A DNA stretch of 64,000 nt from Caldilineaceae bacterium SB0661_bin_32 (GTDB lineage: Bacteria > Chloroflexota > Anaerolineae > Caldilineales > Caldilineaceae): the NCBI GenBank assembly GCA_009841235.1, contig VXMH01000028.1:1-64000 (forward strand), given 5' to 3'. The notes below the pieces were generated by a model. The model searched no databases. It was not told where the DNA came from and saw only the letters and a list, made by a program, of their open reading frames with translations. The number at the start of each line of letters is the position of its first letter. Position 1 is the stretch's first letter. A program made the position numbers and the translations under genes. This document shows positions 16,577-25,427 of this stretch, piece by piece.

Positions 16577-17662
16577 ATGGGTAAACCGTTGCGGGCGGGT
16601 TTGATCGGTTGCGGCGGCATTGCCGGGGCGCACATGCGGGCATACCGTCAACTCGGGGGTGTGGAGGTCGCGGCCGCCGCGGAGATCATCCCGGACCGTC
16701 TCCAATCATTTGGCGATGACTGGGGTATCGAGAACCTCTACCTCAGTTACGAGGTCATGCTGGAGCGGGAAAAGCTGGACATCGTCAGTGTCTGCACACC
16801 GCCCTTTGCCCACTGTGCTCCGACCATCGCGGCGGCTGAGGCCGGCGTACGGGGCATCTTCTGTGAGAAGCCGATGGCCATGAATCTGGCCGAGGCCGAT
16901 CGGATGCTGGAAGCCTGTGAGCGGGCCGGGACGCTACTCCAGATCGACCACATCTACCGCTTCGAGCGCAATTTCCGCCAGGCGAAGGCAATGGTGGAGG
17001 CCGGCGCAATCGGTGATCTGCTCGTAGTTTCGGGAAAGTGCGTGGGGCCGCCGCGCAGTCCCGAAAACTATGCCGGACAGTACCGGCTGAATGGCGGCGG
17101 CTGGATGATGGCCCAGGGCACTCATCTCTTCGATCTGTTCCGCTTCTACGCCGGAGACCCTCTCTGGTGCCTCGCCAATGTCGAGCGCTGGCGCCCTGAC
17201 GTAGACATCGAAGACGCTGCCACCGGTCTTTTCGGACTGCAAAGCGGTGTCAAGGCATTCTTCGAGGTGAGCGGCAACCGCGCGGACCGTACCTTTGCGT
17301 TCATGGCGGAACTCGAAGGCGTGAAGGGCCGGCTGCACATCTCCGACGGGGTGGACAGACTTCACTTCTATCAATGGACCGCCGGAGACACGCCCGACGA
17401 TTGGCGGCCTGTCGAAACGGTTGAGGAGGATCCGATCGCGATTGTTCTCCAGGACTTCCTGAGCGCCGTTATGGATGATCGTGAGCCAGAATCCAACGGA
17501 CGTGAAGGACGGGCCGCGCTGGAGATGATCATGGCCGTCTTCGAGTCCCAGCGACAGGGCGTGGCTTGTATTAACTTTCCGCTGACAATAGGGAAAAACC
17601 CGCTGGCACTGATGAATGAAGAAGGCACACTGTCTACGCTTGGTAAGGACCCTTTTCGCTAA
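16577..17662 (+). CDS. Gfo/Idh/MocA-family oxidoreductase
   Basis: 361 residues. The N-terminal Rossmann domain starts LIGCGGIAGAHMRAY (about residues 9-23) and the conserved cofactor/substrate loop CEKPMA is near 95-100. The C-terminal alpha/beta substrate domain follows, with GGWMMAQGTHLFDLFRF. The family oxidises or reduces sugars and polyols with NAD(P). GATAAGGAGAGCGCAT gives a strong ribosome site. It opens a co-directional group with FAH-family, RuvC-like and ABC importer 2 genes. Confidence 0.93.
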   Translation: MGKPLRAGLIGCGGIAGAHMRAYRQLGGVEVAAAAEIIPDRLQSFGDDWGIENLYLSYEVMLEREKLDIVSVCTPPFAHCAPTIAAAEAGVRGIFCEKPMAMNLAEADRMLEACERAGTLLQIDHIYRFERNFRQAKAMVEAGAIGDLLVVSGKCVGPPRSPENYAGQYRLNGGGWMMAQGTHLFDLFRFYAGDPLWCLANVERWRPDVDIEDAATGLFGLQSGVKAFFEVSGNRADRTFAFMAELEGVKGRLHISDGVDRLHFYQWTAGDTPDDWRPVETVEEDPIAIVLQDFLSAVMDDREPESNGREGRAALEMIMAVFESQRQGVACINFPLTIGKNPLALMNEEGTLSTLGKDPFR

Positions 17663-17691
17663 TTGCGCCGCACGTCAGGAGGACACCTAAC

Positions 17692-18588
17692 ATGAAGCTC
17701 GCTCTGTTTGCTTTCGGCCAGGAAGATCATGTGGGCATCGTTGAAGAGGATGGCATCTTCGATCTCACGCGCGCGATGCAGGCATACGACCTGTTCAACA
17801 AGAACATCCAGACAGCGCCGGTGACCAGCATTCATGAGATGTTGGACAAGAATATGGTCGGTCCGGCGGTCATCGAACCGGTGGTGGACTTTATTGACCG
17901 GCACAACCTGCGGCAGGCCCTGACCGTTCCCGACGGGGCAGCCGATCATCCATTGCGGACGCCCATCAGGCGGCCAGGAAAGATCATTGCGCTTGGCGGC
18001 AACTACTCCTTTCCAGGCTATCCGGACCCTGAAGAGCCGCCCTTCTTCTTCAAAGTTGCGACATCCGTCATCGGACCTGACGAGCCAATCATTTACAAGA
18101 AGATCATGAAACAGGTAGAGCCGGAAATCGAGCTGGCCGCGGTGATCGGCGCTCGTGCGAGCGATGTCCCCGAAGAGGAAGCGATGCAATATGTGGCCGG
18201 CTATACGGTGCTGAACGACGTTACGGCCCGCGATCTGCAGAATGCCGCATGGGATATCCAACGTCCCTGGGAATATACCAAGAGCATAGATACCTTCACG
18301 CCCGTCGGCCCGCACCTGGTCCTGCCCGAAGCGGTGAGCGATCCGCACGACCTGGAGATGATCATGCGAGTCAATGGCGAGGTCGTGGCCGAAGCCAGCA
18401 CCAACACGATGTTGTTCCGGATTCCCTTCCTGATCGAGTACCTCAGCCAGTACATGACGTTGGAACCGGGCGACATCATTGCGACGGGAACGCCGGCCCA
18501 CCCGGAGGCGCTGCACCCCGGCGACGTGATCGAACTGGATGTGGCTGAGGTTGGCGTGCTGCGGAATCCAATCGTAGCCGAAGGTTGA
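17692..18588 (+). CDS. Fumarylacetoacetate hydrolase (FAH) family protein
   Basis: 298 residues with a short N-terminal segment and the FAH fold from about residue 85. Visible family features are IALGGNYSFPG, the metal-binding acidic E-x-E in VEPEIELAAVIG (about 143-154), and YTVLNDVTARDLQ with KSIDTFTPVGPHLV (about 170-205). Members hydrolyse or decarboxylate 2-oxo acids such as acylpyruvates, or dehydrate sugar acids (2,4-diketo-3-deoxy-sugar acid hydrolases). Placed after a Gfo/Idh dehydrogenase, the sugar-acid role is the more likely. AGGAGG lies ahead of the ATG. Confidence 0.92.
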   Translation: MKLALFAFGQEDHVGIVEEDGIFDLTRAMQAYDLFNKNIQTAPVTSIHEMLDKNMVGPAVIEPVVDFIDRHNLRQALTVPDGAADHPLRTPIRRPGKIIALGGNYSFPGYPDPEEPPFFFKVATSVIGPDEPIIYKKIMKQVEPEIELAAVIGARASDVPEEEAMQYVAGYTVLNDVTARDLQNAAWDIQRPWEYTKSIDTFTPVGPHLVLPEAVSDPHDLEMIMRVNGEVVAEASTNTMLFRIPFLIEYLSQYMTLEPGDIIATGTPAHPEALHPGDVIELDVAEVGVLRNPIVAEG

Positions 18589-18601
18589 TAAGGAGGTCCT
18601 G

Positions 18602-19237
18602 GTGAGCAGCCAAAGAGAGTCACCGCCGTCAGCGGCTTTCCCGTGGGTCAACGCGGCCGCGTCGGCGGCGACCGGGCCGGCGTTGCGTATTTTGGGGCTG
18701 GAGTGTGGCTTTGTGTGGACTACCTGGGCGGTCCTCGAAGGCCGACAGCTTGTTGACGGCGGCGTGTTTCTGAGCGACGACTATCTGGAGCCAGCCAACA
18801 TCGGCGCCATGACGCGCACCGAACTGGTGACCCGCCGACTGTACGGCATGCATCTCGGCCTTGTGCATCTGATGGACGGTTACTCGCCCGGGTGCGTGGC
18901 CGATTGGAGCCCAGACATTGACCGGAGTGACACGAAGGCAGTGGAGGACCGTCTGGAATTTACCTATCGGCACGGGCAGAGCCAGGGGATGATCAAGAAT
19001 CTCTGCTTTCAGCGGGGCCTGACCGTGTTGGGTGTGCCGGCTGCAAAAGCGAAGCAGGCGGTGACGGGCGATCCCGAATCCTCCCGCGCCGCAGTGGAGG
19101 CTGCGCTGATGGAGAAGCTGGTGGTGTCGGAATTCACCACGCGCGAGTTCAGCATGGACGACGGCCGCGTGATCAGCGACAACTGCGCCGGCGCTCTCGC
19201 CGTAGCCTATGCCGCGCAGGCTCGGTTTGGAGATTAG
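18602..19237 (+). CDS. RuvC-like RNase-H-fold protein with altered active site
   Basis: 211 residues starting at GTG behind a near-perfect AAGGAGGTCCT site, 13 bp after the FAH gene. Residues 28-48 (LRILGLECGFVWTTWAVLEG) fit RuvC motif I (ILGxDPGxxxTGxAV), with Glu34 in place of the first catalytic Asp. Residues 125-156 (GQSQG...VPAAKAKQAVTG) line up with GQARG...AARQVKQTVVG of RuvC, and 193-200 (DNCAGALA) with the final D-A-A-D-A-L-A, giving Asn and Gly at the two acidic positions. So the fold is recognisable while several catalytic residues are substituted. A DNA-repair role in this operon is odd. It may be a non-cleaving binder, or a family with another function. I do not know a described family for it. 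Confidence 0.65.
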   Translation: MSSQRESPPSAAFPWVNAAASAATGPALRILGLECGFVWTTWAVLEGRQLVDGGVFLSDDYLEPANIGAMTRTELVTRRLYGMHLGLVHLMDGYSPGCVADWSPDIDRSDTKAVEDRLEFTYRHGQSQGMIKNLCFQRGLTVLGVPAAKAKQAVTGDPESSRAAVEAALMEKLVVSEFTTREFSMDDGRVISDNCAGALAVAYAAQARFGD

Positions 19238-19619
19238 CTCTACCCACTGTCCGTTCAAGCTGCCGATACAGAGAGAGCTGAAACCGTGTCAGGGAATGCA
19301 ATCGCAATCCACGCCGGAAGAGATACGTCTGCGAAAGCAGATCTTAGCCGGGGCCAAGCGCTCGTTGGGGACAGGGTTGCCAGCCCCGCGAACGCCTGGC
19401 TTCCGGAGTGCTCACCCCGAACTCGCTCAGCCCCGGGTGCCGGCCGGGACAGAAGGCGTTTAGCCCGGCGCCTGGCAAGGGCACGAACTATCGCGGAAGC
19501 GGGAAGCAGGGCAGCGCCGGCATTGCCGGCAAAGGAGGCAGCCTATGCGACAAGCTCAAGGCACTGTTGTTCCCCGGTCTCAGCCGGATGACATCCACTC
19601 AGTGGAAGGGAGAACAGAA
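19238..19619. other. Intergenic stretch before binding-protein gene 2
   Basis: About 380 bp with open frames in several phases but no ribosome site or protein-like sequence. I see no clear promoter or RNA; it may carry a leader for importer 2. Confidence 0.4.
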
Positions 19620-20975
19620 ATGGATTCAACGACGAAGAAGATCACACGCCGTACGTTCCTGCGCACATCGGCTTTCGCCGGCACAGCCGGGGTGCTGGCC
19701 GCGTGTGCTGTTCCGGTCGCGGCGCCGGCCGGCGACGGTGCTGCCGCACCGGCGATGGAAGACGTGACCCTGCGGATGGTGACGCATTACGGTTCGCCGG
19801 TACGCCGTGAGTTTACGTCGCGGGTCAAGGACATTTTCGAGGCGACACACCCCGGCGTCACGGTCGAGGTGGAGGTCGCGCCGGATATCGACGTGCGCTG
19901 GCAGACCGAGGTGGCGGCAAAGACGTTGCCGGTGATGCTCTGGGACGCCAACCTGTTCTGTGAGATGGCCGCTCAGGGCGTCTTTCTGCCGCTGGACGAC
20001 CGCTTGCCGATGCAACAGCCCCCGGTGGATATGGATGACTACAATGTTCCCACGGGCGCCGAGTGCATGGTATGGCACGAGGGCCAGCAGATCGCGATGC
20101 CCTGGATCAACGGTGCGCCGCTCCTCTACTACAACGTGGACATGTTCGAAGAGGCCGGCATCGAGCGCCCATCCGATGACTGGACCTGGGATGACTTTGT
20201 CGACGTAACCAAGGAGCTGACGCGGGACACCGACGGGGACGGCGAGATCGACCAGTGGGGCTACATGCAGAGCACCCGCTGGGACGAGCACTTCGCCCAA
20301 TGGATCTTTGCCAACGGCGGCGAGATTGTGACGGAGGACAGGCTCCATACGCCCCTGGATACACCCGAAGCAGCGGGGGCGATAGAGTTCCTGTACGACC
20401 TGCGTTTCACACACAAGGTCTGGCCGCTGGCCGAGCAGATGGAGGCGCTGCAAGCCCTGGGCATCGGCAGCCTCTTCAACGGCGGCAGGGTGGCCATGAC
20501 TTATGGAGGCACCGGCGGTATCGGAGGCTTCAACCGCAGCGTAACCGACTTCACCTATGACATTCTGCACTTCCCGAAGTCTCCGGCAACTGGCGAGCGC
20601 GCGCTCTGGACCTTCATGCAGAATTTCGCCGGCCCGATCTGGTCGGAGCATCCCGACCTGGACGCCGACCTGGCTATCGCGCTGGGCGGCCCCAGTTCGC
20701 AGCGTTGGGCGGGCCGCACCAAGATTCAGGTACCGATCTACACGCCGGCCGTGGAAGAAGATTACGCCACAAAGCCGCCCGAAAATATTCGCGTCGTGCC
20801 CGAGATGTTCGCCGAGCCGGGTGTGCAGCATCTTCCCATCTTCAACGGCAAGACGGAGTGGCTCCAGACCGTTTTCGGAGGTGAGCTGACCAAGGCCTTT
20901 ATTGGTGAGGCATCTCTGGCTGACGCCATCACGTCGGCTGTGGCAGAAGGAGATCGCATACTGGCGCGCCAGTAG
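19620..20975 (+). CDS. ABC binding lipoprotein with Tat signal (importer 2)
   Basis: 451 residues. The N-terminus has a twin-arginine motif (TRRTFLRTSA, about residues 9-18) and a lipobox LAAC (Cys about 30), so it is exported folded and lipid-anchored. The mature domain is a CUT1 type-1 solute-binding protein (TWDDFVDVTKELT; DTDGDGEIDQWG). The start at 19620 follows AAGGGAGA; upstream in-frame codons to 19545 would displace the signal. The ligand is unknown. It is followed by a long hairpin and then two permease genes. Confidence 0.93.
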   Translation: MDSTTKKITRRTFLRTSAFAGTAGVLAACAVPVAAPAGDGAAAPAMEDVTLRMVTHYGSPVRREFTSRVKDIFEATHPGVTVEVEVAPDIDVRWQTEVAAKTLPVMLWDANLFCEMAAQGVFLPLDDRLPMQQPPVDMDDYNVPTGAECMVWHEGQQIAMPWINGAPLLYYNVDMFEEAGIERPSDDWTWDDFVDVTKELTRDTDGDGEIDQWGYMQSTRWDEHFAQWIFANGGEIVTEDRLHTPLDTPEAAGAIEFLYDLRFTHKVWPLAEQMEALQALGIGSLFNGGRVAMTYGGTGGIGGFNRSVTDFTYDILHFPKSPATGERALWTFMQNFAGPIWSEHPDLDADLAIALGGPSSQRWAGRTKIQVPIYTPAVEEDYATKPPENIRVVPEMFAEPGVQHLPIFNGKTEWLQTVFGGELTKAFIGEASLADAITSAVAEGDRILARQ

Positions 20976-20990
20976 AGTTGAGCAGGCGTA

Positions 20991-21057
20991 CAGAGGCGCG
21001 GAGGGGAGCAGGCTGTTTGTGTGGTGAGCGATAACAGCTTGCGCCTCCGCCCCTCTG
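20991..21057 (+). other. Long imperfect stem-loop after binding-protein gene 2
   Basis: CAGAGGCGCGGAGG (20991-21004) pairs with CCTCCGCCCCTCTG (21044-21057) with one mismatch. Further inward GCTGTT (21012-21017) pairs with AACAGC (21033-21038). No U-run follows. It sits between the binding protein and its permease, as in the other three importers of the window. Confidence 0.6.
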
Positions 21058-21080
21058 ACATCTGCCACTGAGAGTCAACC

Positions 21081-22022
21081 ATGACTTCACAACCGCAGCC
21101 TGCCGTGCACCACGCGGGGAAGGCGAGCTTTTTTGGCTGGTGGCGCTGGCGGAGGATCGAGGGCTACCTGTTCATCGCCCCCTGGCTGATCGGCTTCGTA
21201 GCCTTTGTACTGGGGCCCTTCCTGGCGTCGTTCTTTCTCAGCTTCGCCGACTGGAACCTGGTAAGGCCGCCCACATGGGTGGGCCTGGAGCACTATCGCA
21301 CGATGTTCACGAACGATCCCAAGTATATAAAATCGTTCGTGAACACCGTGTATTTCACCGTATTCCACGTTCCCCTCATCCTCGTGGTGGCCCTTTTCAT
21401 CGCCCTGTTGCTCAACCGCCAACTGCCCGGGATCGGGGTATTCCGCACGCTTTTTTACCTGCCGTCGGTGACGGCGGGGGTCGCTACGGCCATCCTGTGG
21501 CGCTTTATTTTCAACTATCACTACGGTCTGTTAAATCAAGCGATTGGGCTGGTGGGCATCGAGGGTCCCAACTGGCTGGGGAGTACCAAGTGGGCGATGC
21601 CGGCATTTATCATCATGAGCACATGGGGTTTCGGCAGCCTGATGGTGCTCTACCTGGCCGGCCTGCAGGGCGTGCCGCGCGAGCTCTACGAAGCGGCGGA
21701 GATCGATGGCGCGACCGCGTGGGACAAATTGCTCAACGTGACGATACCGATGATGTCGCCGGTGATCTTCTTCACCATGATCATGACCATCATAGGTTCC
21801 TTTCAGATTTTCACAGCGGCATTCGTAATGACCGAAGGCGGGCCGGCGGACGCGACGCTCTTCTATATCCTGTATCTGTACCGCAGCGCTTTCCAATGGC
21901 TGCGCATTGGCTACGCATCGGCGATGGCCTGGATTCTGTTCCTTGTCATTCTGGCGCTGACGCTGATTCAACTCAAACTTTCGAGGCGCTGGGTGTTTTA
22001 CGCCGGCGAGGAGCTGGCCTGA
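21081..22022 (+). CDS. ABC permease, MalF-type (importer 2)
   Basis: 313 residues with about six membrane segments, beginning with GYLFIAPWLIGFVAFVLGPF. The EAA loop reads PRELYEAAEIDGAT...TIPMMSP. It would form the pore with the product of 22129. Between the two genes lies a 106-bp spacer with a small palindrome TCCCGA-TACTG-TCGGGA at 22058-22074. Confidence 0.93.
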   Translation: MTSQPQPAVHHAGKASFFGWWRWRRIEGYLFIAPWLIGFVAFVLGPFLASFFLSFADWNLVRPPTWVGLEHYRTMFTNDPKYIKSFVNTVYFTVFHVPLILVVALFIALLLNRQLPGIGVFRTLFYLPSVTAGVATAILWRFIFNYHYGLLNQAIGLVGIEGPNWLGSTKWAMPAFIIMSTWGFGSLMVLYLAGLQGVPRELYEAAEIDGATAWDKLLNVTIPMMSPVIFFTMIMTIIGSFQIFTAAFVMTEGGPADATLFYILYLYRSAFQWLRIGYASAMAWILFLVILALTLIQLKLSRRWVFYAGEELA

Positions 22023-22128
22023 GACGGCAGAACCTGCCAACGAAAACCGCGCGTTCCTCCCGATACTGTCGGGATGCAGGCCGAAAGGTGGGTGCCCAAG
22101 GGAGTGCGCCCGTTAACAGAGAGGGAGT

Positions 22129-23031
22129 ATGGAAGTAGAGCAGGGGGCAGTCCGAAGTTCAGGTTCGCTTCTCTCGCCGCCAGGGTGGCGCTGGCCCCAG
22201 GTGCGCGCGCTACTTTTCAATGCATTCCTGTATCTGTTAATAGTGGCCGGCGGCATCGTTTTCCTGATCCCCTTCGTCTGGATGGTTTCAACCTCCTTAA
22301 AGACGTTGCCGGAGATTCAGCGGATTCCGCAACCCTTGTTGCCGGAGGTGATCCGCTGGGACAACTATTGGGTTGCCTGGACCTCGCTACCGTTCACCCG
22401 CTGGTTTTTCAACACTGCCTTCATTACCGTTGTCAACATTTTTGGCACGCTGCTGTCCTGTTCACTGGCGGCCTACGGCTTTGCCTACACGCGGTTCCGC
22501 GGCCGCAATTTCCTGTTTGTAGTTCTTCTCAGCAGCATGATGCTGCCCTACCATGTGCGGCTCATTCCCACCTTTCTCATCTTCAACCATTTGGGCTGGA
22601 TCAACACCTTTCTGCCGCTCACGGTGCCCGCTTTCTTTGGCACAGCCTTTTATATTTTCCTGCTGCGCCAGTTCTTCCTGACCCTACCCAAAGAGTTGGA
22701 TGATGCGGCGCGCATTGACGGCTGCAACTCCTTGAACATCTACTGGCGGATCGTCATGCCGCTGTCAAAGCCGGCTTTGGCTGCCGTAACGGCCTTTACC
22801 TTCATTGACAGCTGGAACGATTTCCTGGGGCCCCTGATTTACCTGCGCCAGGACAGCCGCCTCACGCTCTCGCTAGGGCTGCGCATGTTTCTGGATTTCC
22901 AGGAGGGCACCGGTGATTTGCACCTGATGATGGCTGCCTCCGTGGCCACGCTCATCCCGATCCTGATCGTTTTCTTCTTTGCCCAGAAACATTTCGTCGA
23001 AGGGGTCACTTTCACCGGCTTGAAAGGATAA
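22129..23031 (+). CDS. ABC permease, MalG-type (importer 2)
   Basis: 300 residues. About six membrane segments; the EAA loop reads PKELDDAARIDGCN...VMPLSKP and the C-terminus AQKHFVEGVTFTGLKG is typical. GAGAGGGAGT provides the ribosome site. Its stop lies five bases before the next gene, so translation of the oxidoreductase is probably coupled. Confidence 0.93.
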   Translation: MEVEQGAVRSSGSLLSPPGWRWPQVRALLFNAFLYLLIVAGGIVFLIPFVWMVSTSLKTLPEIQRIPQPLLPEVIRWDNYWVAWTSLPFTRWFFNTAFITVVNIFGTLLSCSLAAYGFAYTRFRGRNFLFVVLLSSMMLPYHVRLIPTFLIFNHLGWINTFLPLTVPAFFGTAFYIFLLRQFFLTLPKELDDAARIDGCNSLNIYWRIVMPLSKPALAAVTAFTFIDSWNDFLGPLIYLRQDSRLTLSLGLRMFLDFQEGTGDLHLMMAASVATLIPILIVFFFAQKHFVEGVTFTGLKG

Positions 23032-23036
23032 GATGG

Positions 23037-24056
23037 ATGGCTGAAGAACCGCTGCAAGCGATCTTTGTCGGGGTTGGCGGGCGCGGCCGCCACTACCTTG
23101 AGCATCTGAAAGACTCCCCACACGTGCGGCCGGCGGCGATCGTGGACATCTCCCGGGAAATCCTGGAACGTGAACGCCTGGCAAATGGACTGCCGGAGAC
23201 GGCCTGTTTCACCACGTTGACCGACGCGCTGCGGCATGTACCGGCCGACACGGTGGCAGTAACAACCCACGCCCGGCTGCACGCCCAGTTTGTCCGGGAG
23301 GCGATCCTCGCCGGCAAGCACGTGCTGGTTGAGAAGCCCTTCACCTGCGATCTGGCAGAAGCAGTGCGCCTGGTTGAACTGGCGGATGCCAACGGGGTGC
23401 AGATCGTTGTGACCCAGCAGATCCGCTACTTCCGGACGGAACTCACCATGCGCCGGCTGATGCTGGAGCAGGCCTATGGTCCCCCCGGCTTCGGCCACAT
23501 GCACCACTATAAGCCGCGCTCCGGTCACTACCCCTTGAGCGAGCACATGCAGCTGTGGCAGATGACGGTGCATGAGATCGATTCGCTGCTGTCAGTGCTC
23601 GCCCGACACAAGGTAACGCGCGTCTTCGGATACTCATTCGAGCCTTCCTGGGGCAACTGGCCCACCCCCTCTACCGCGGTGGCGACGATCGAATTCGATG
23701 GCTCCATTCCGTTCACGTTGGTGTCGACCTCCCAGGCCCGAGGCAGCGCCTACGAATTCCGCATCGAGTGCGCCGAGGCGACGCTGGTACAGCGCGGCCC
23801 GCTCCAGGACATCCCAACCACGTTGCACGCTGAATACCAGGACGGCCGCGTGGTTTCCCTGCCGCTCGACGCGGGGATCGATGTTGAGCCGGGAGATGGT
23901 ATCAACTGGGTCGCCCGCCTCTTGTATGAGTACGTTGTTGCGGGCGTGGAGCCGGAGGTCAGCGGTCGACGCAATCTGGACGTGCTGCGGGTAACCGACG
24001 CCATCATCCGTTCCACGAAGACCGGGCAGGCCGTATCGCTGGATGGCAATTCCTAG
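23037..24056 (+). CDS. Gfo/Idh/MocA-family oxidoreductase
   Basis: 339 residues with a Rossmann start IFVGVGGRGRHYLEHL, the cofactor loop VEKPFTCDLAEA (about residues 99-110) and a C-terminal substrate domain. It directly follows the importer 2 permeases (GAAAGGATAAG overlaps the permease end). It probably performs an early NAD(P)-dependent step on the imported sugar or polyol, alongside the second family member at 16577. An ATG at 23033 is out of frame and was not used. Confidence 0.92.
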   Translation: MAEEPLQAIFVGVGGRGRHYLEHLKDSPHVRPAAIVDISREILERERLANGLPETACFTTLTDALRHVPADTVAVTTHARLHAQFVREAILAGKHVLVEKPFTCDLAEAVRLVELADANGVQIVVTQQIRYFRTELTMRRLMLEQAYGPPGFGHMHHYKPRSGHYPLSEHMQLWQMTVHEIDSLLSVLARHKVTRVFGYSFEPSWGNWPTPSTAVATIEFDGSIPFTLVSTSQARGSAYEFRIECAEATLVQRGPLQDIPTTLHAEYQDGRVVSLPLDAGIDVEPGDGINWVARLLYEYVVAGVEPEVSGRRNLDVLRVTDAIIRSTKTGQAVSLDGNS

Positions 24057-24180
24057 CCTTCCGCCAGGGGCAGGGGTTCGCGCTTGGTTGCGAAGAGAGC
24101 GACAGGCTCTACCTTCTTCCAGCCGGTCTGCGGGTTGTACTGCCAGCGGATGAACCGGTCCCCGCAGCTTTGCTTATCAA
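24053..24180 (-). pseudogene. Possible C-terminal gene remnant
   Basis: On the minus strand about 40 codons up to a stop at 24053 read like a natural protein end (CGDRFIRWQYNPQTGWKKVE, then PVALFATKREPLPLAEG). No start, ribosome site or upstream coding sequence is visible, and a + strand operon crosses it. It could be the relic of a displaced gene; I cannot name the family. Confidence 0.25.
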
Positions 24181-24206
24181 CTATCTTTTTCTGATGGAGC
24201 CATACG

Positions 24207-25358
24207 ATGGGAATACCGAAGGAGAACTGGTTCACGTTGGAGGAGTATCACCGCCGGCTGGCCGCAGCGCGAACAGAAATGGCGGCCCGGGAAATCGATG
24301 TGCTGCTCGTGTTCGGCGCCGGCAACGTGTTCTATCTGACCGGCTACAACAGTGTCAACTCGTGGGATTTCCAGTGCTGCATTGTCCCCGACAGCGGCGA
24401 TCCCATATTGCTTATCTTCAACTTTGAACTGGGGCGTTTCCTGGCCAGCTCGTGGCTGAGCGAACCGGCGCTTTACACGGCGCAGGACGATCCGGTTGCG
24501 TCACTGGTCAACCTGCTTGACGACCAGAATCTGCGCAACAGACGCCTGGGGATCGAAGAGAACAGCCCCAATCTTGGCGTGAAAAACTACCGCCGCCTGC
24601 GGCAGATGCTGGCCGGCAGCCAGTGGACGGACGCTTCAGGTTTTGTAGACGAGGTGCGGCTGGTCAAGTCAGAGGCAGAAATTGCCTACATGCGCGAGGC
24701 AGGCCGGCTCACCCGGTTGGGCGCGGAAGCCGCGCTGGCGGCGGTCGCTGAAGGCGTCTATGATCATGCTGTGGCCAGCGCCGCATACGAAATCATGCGG
24801 TGCAACGGCAGCGACTTCATGTGCATCGAGCCCATCGTGGCGGCCGGTTATCGTTCCGGGCTGGCCCACAGTACTGTCGGCCACATCCCGATTGAGCACG
24901 GTGACTCGGTCTTCATCGAGTTGGGGGCTTGCGTGCGGCGCTACACGGCGCCGATCATGCGGACCACCGTGGTGGGACCGGCCCCGCCGGAACGCCAGGA
25001 GCTGACCGACGCGGCCCAGCTGGCCGTTCAGACGATCGTTGAAACCGCGCGTGCCGGCGTCCCGACCTCGGATGTTGCGGCGGCCGCGCTCCAAAAGGCG
25101 ATCAAGCCCATTGAGGACCGCATCCAGTTCCACTACAATTTCGGCTATTCGGTCGGAATCGGCTTCCCTCCGGACTGGTTGGAACCGATCCATTTCTTCA
25201 TCCAACTGCACAATCATGCCCCGTTGCAGGCCGGCATGACCTTTCACCTGCCCTTCACTTTGCGAGTCCTGGGCGAGTATGGCGCCGGCACAAGCGAAAC
25301 GATCCTGATTACCGAGTCCGGTTGCGAAGTATTGACGCAGGGTCAGGCAGATGTGTAA
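24207..25358 (+). CDS. M24-family (creatinase/aminopeptidase P-like) protein
   Basis: 383 residues: an N-terminal creatinase-type domain (about 10-140) and a pita-bread C-terminal domain (about 150-380). In metal-dependent M24 peptidases the ligands are D-D-H-E-E. Here the first ligand region reads VFIELGACVRRYTAPIMRT (about residues 235-253), with Glu and Ala/Pro where two Asp would stand. The protein therefore resembles metal-free creatinase or ectoine-hydrolase (DoeA-like) members. It likely cleaves a C-N bond in a small amine rather than a peptide. GGAG precedes the ATG. It lies in the same run as the Rieske oxygenase. Confidence 0.85.
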   Translation: MGIPKENWFTLEEYHRRLAAARTEMAAREIDVLLVFGAGNVFYLTGYNSVNSWDFQCCIVPDSGDPILLIFNFELGRFLASSWLSEPALYTAQDDPVASLVNLLDDQNLRNRRLGIEENSPNLGVKNYRRLRQMLAGSQWTDASGFVDEVRLVKSEAEIAYMREAGRLTRLGAEAALAAVAEGVYDHAVASAAYEIMRCNGSDFMCIEPIVAAGYRSGLAHSTVGHIPIEHGDSVFIELGACVRRYTAPIMRTTVVGPAPPERQELTDAAQLAVQTIVETARAGVPTSDVAAAALQKAIKPIEDRIQFHYNFGYSVGIGFPPDWLEPIHFFIQLHNHAPLQAGMTFHLPFTLRVLGEYGAGTSETILITESGCEVLTQGQADV

Positions 25359-25427
25359 GCCCTGGAATCTTGAAGCTGAAATCGCATATTCACACGTATC
25401 ACCCAAGTGTTGCAGAGAGAAGCTGCT

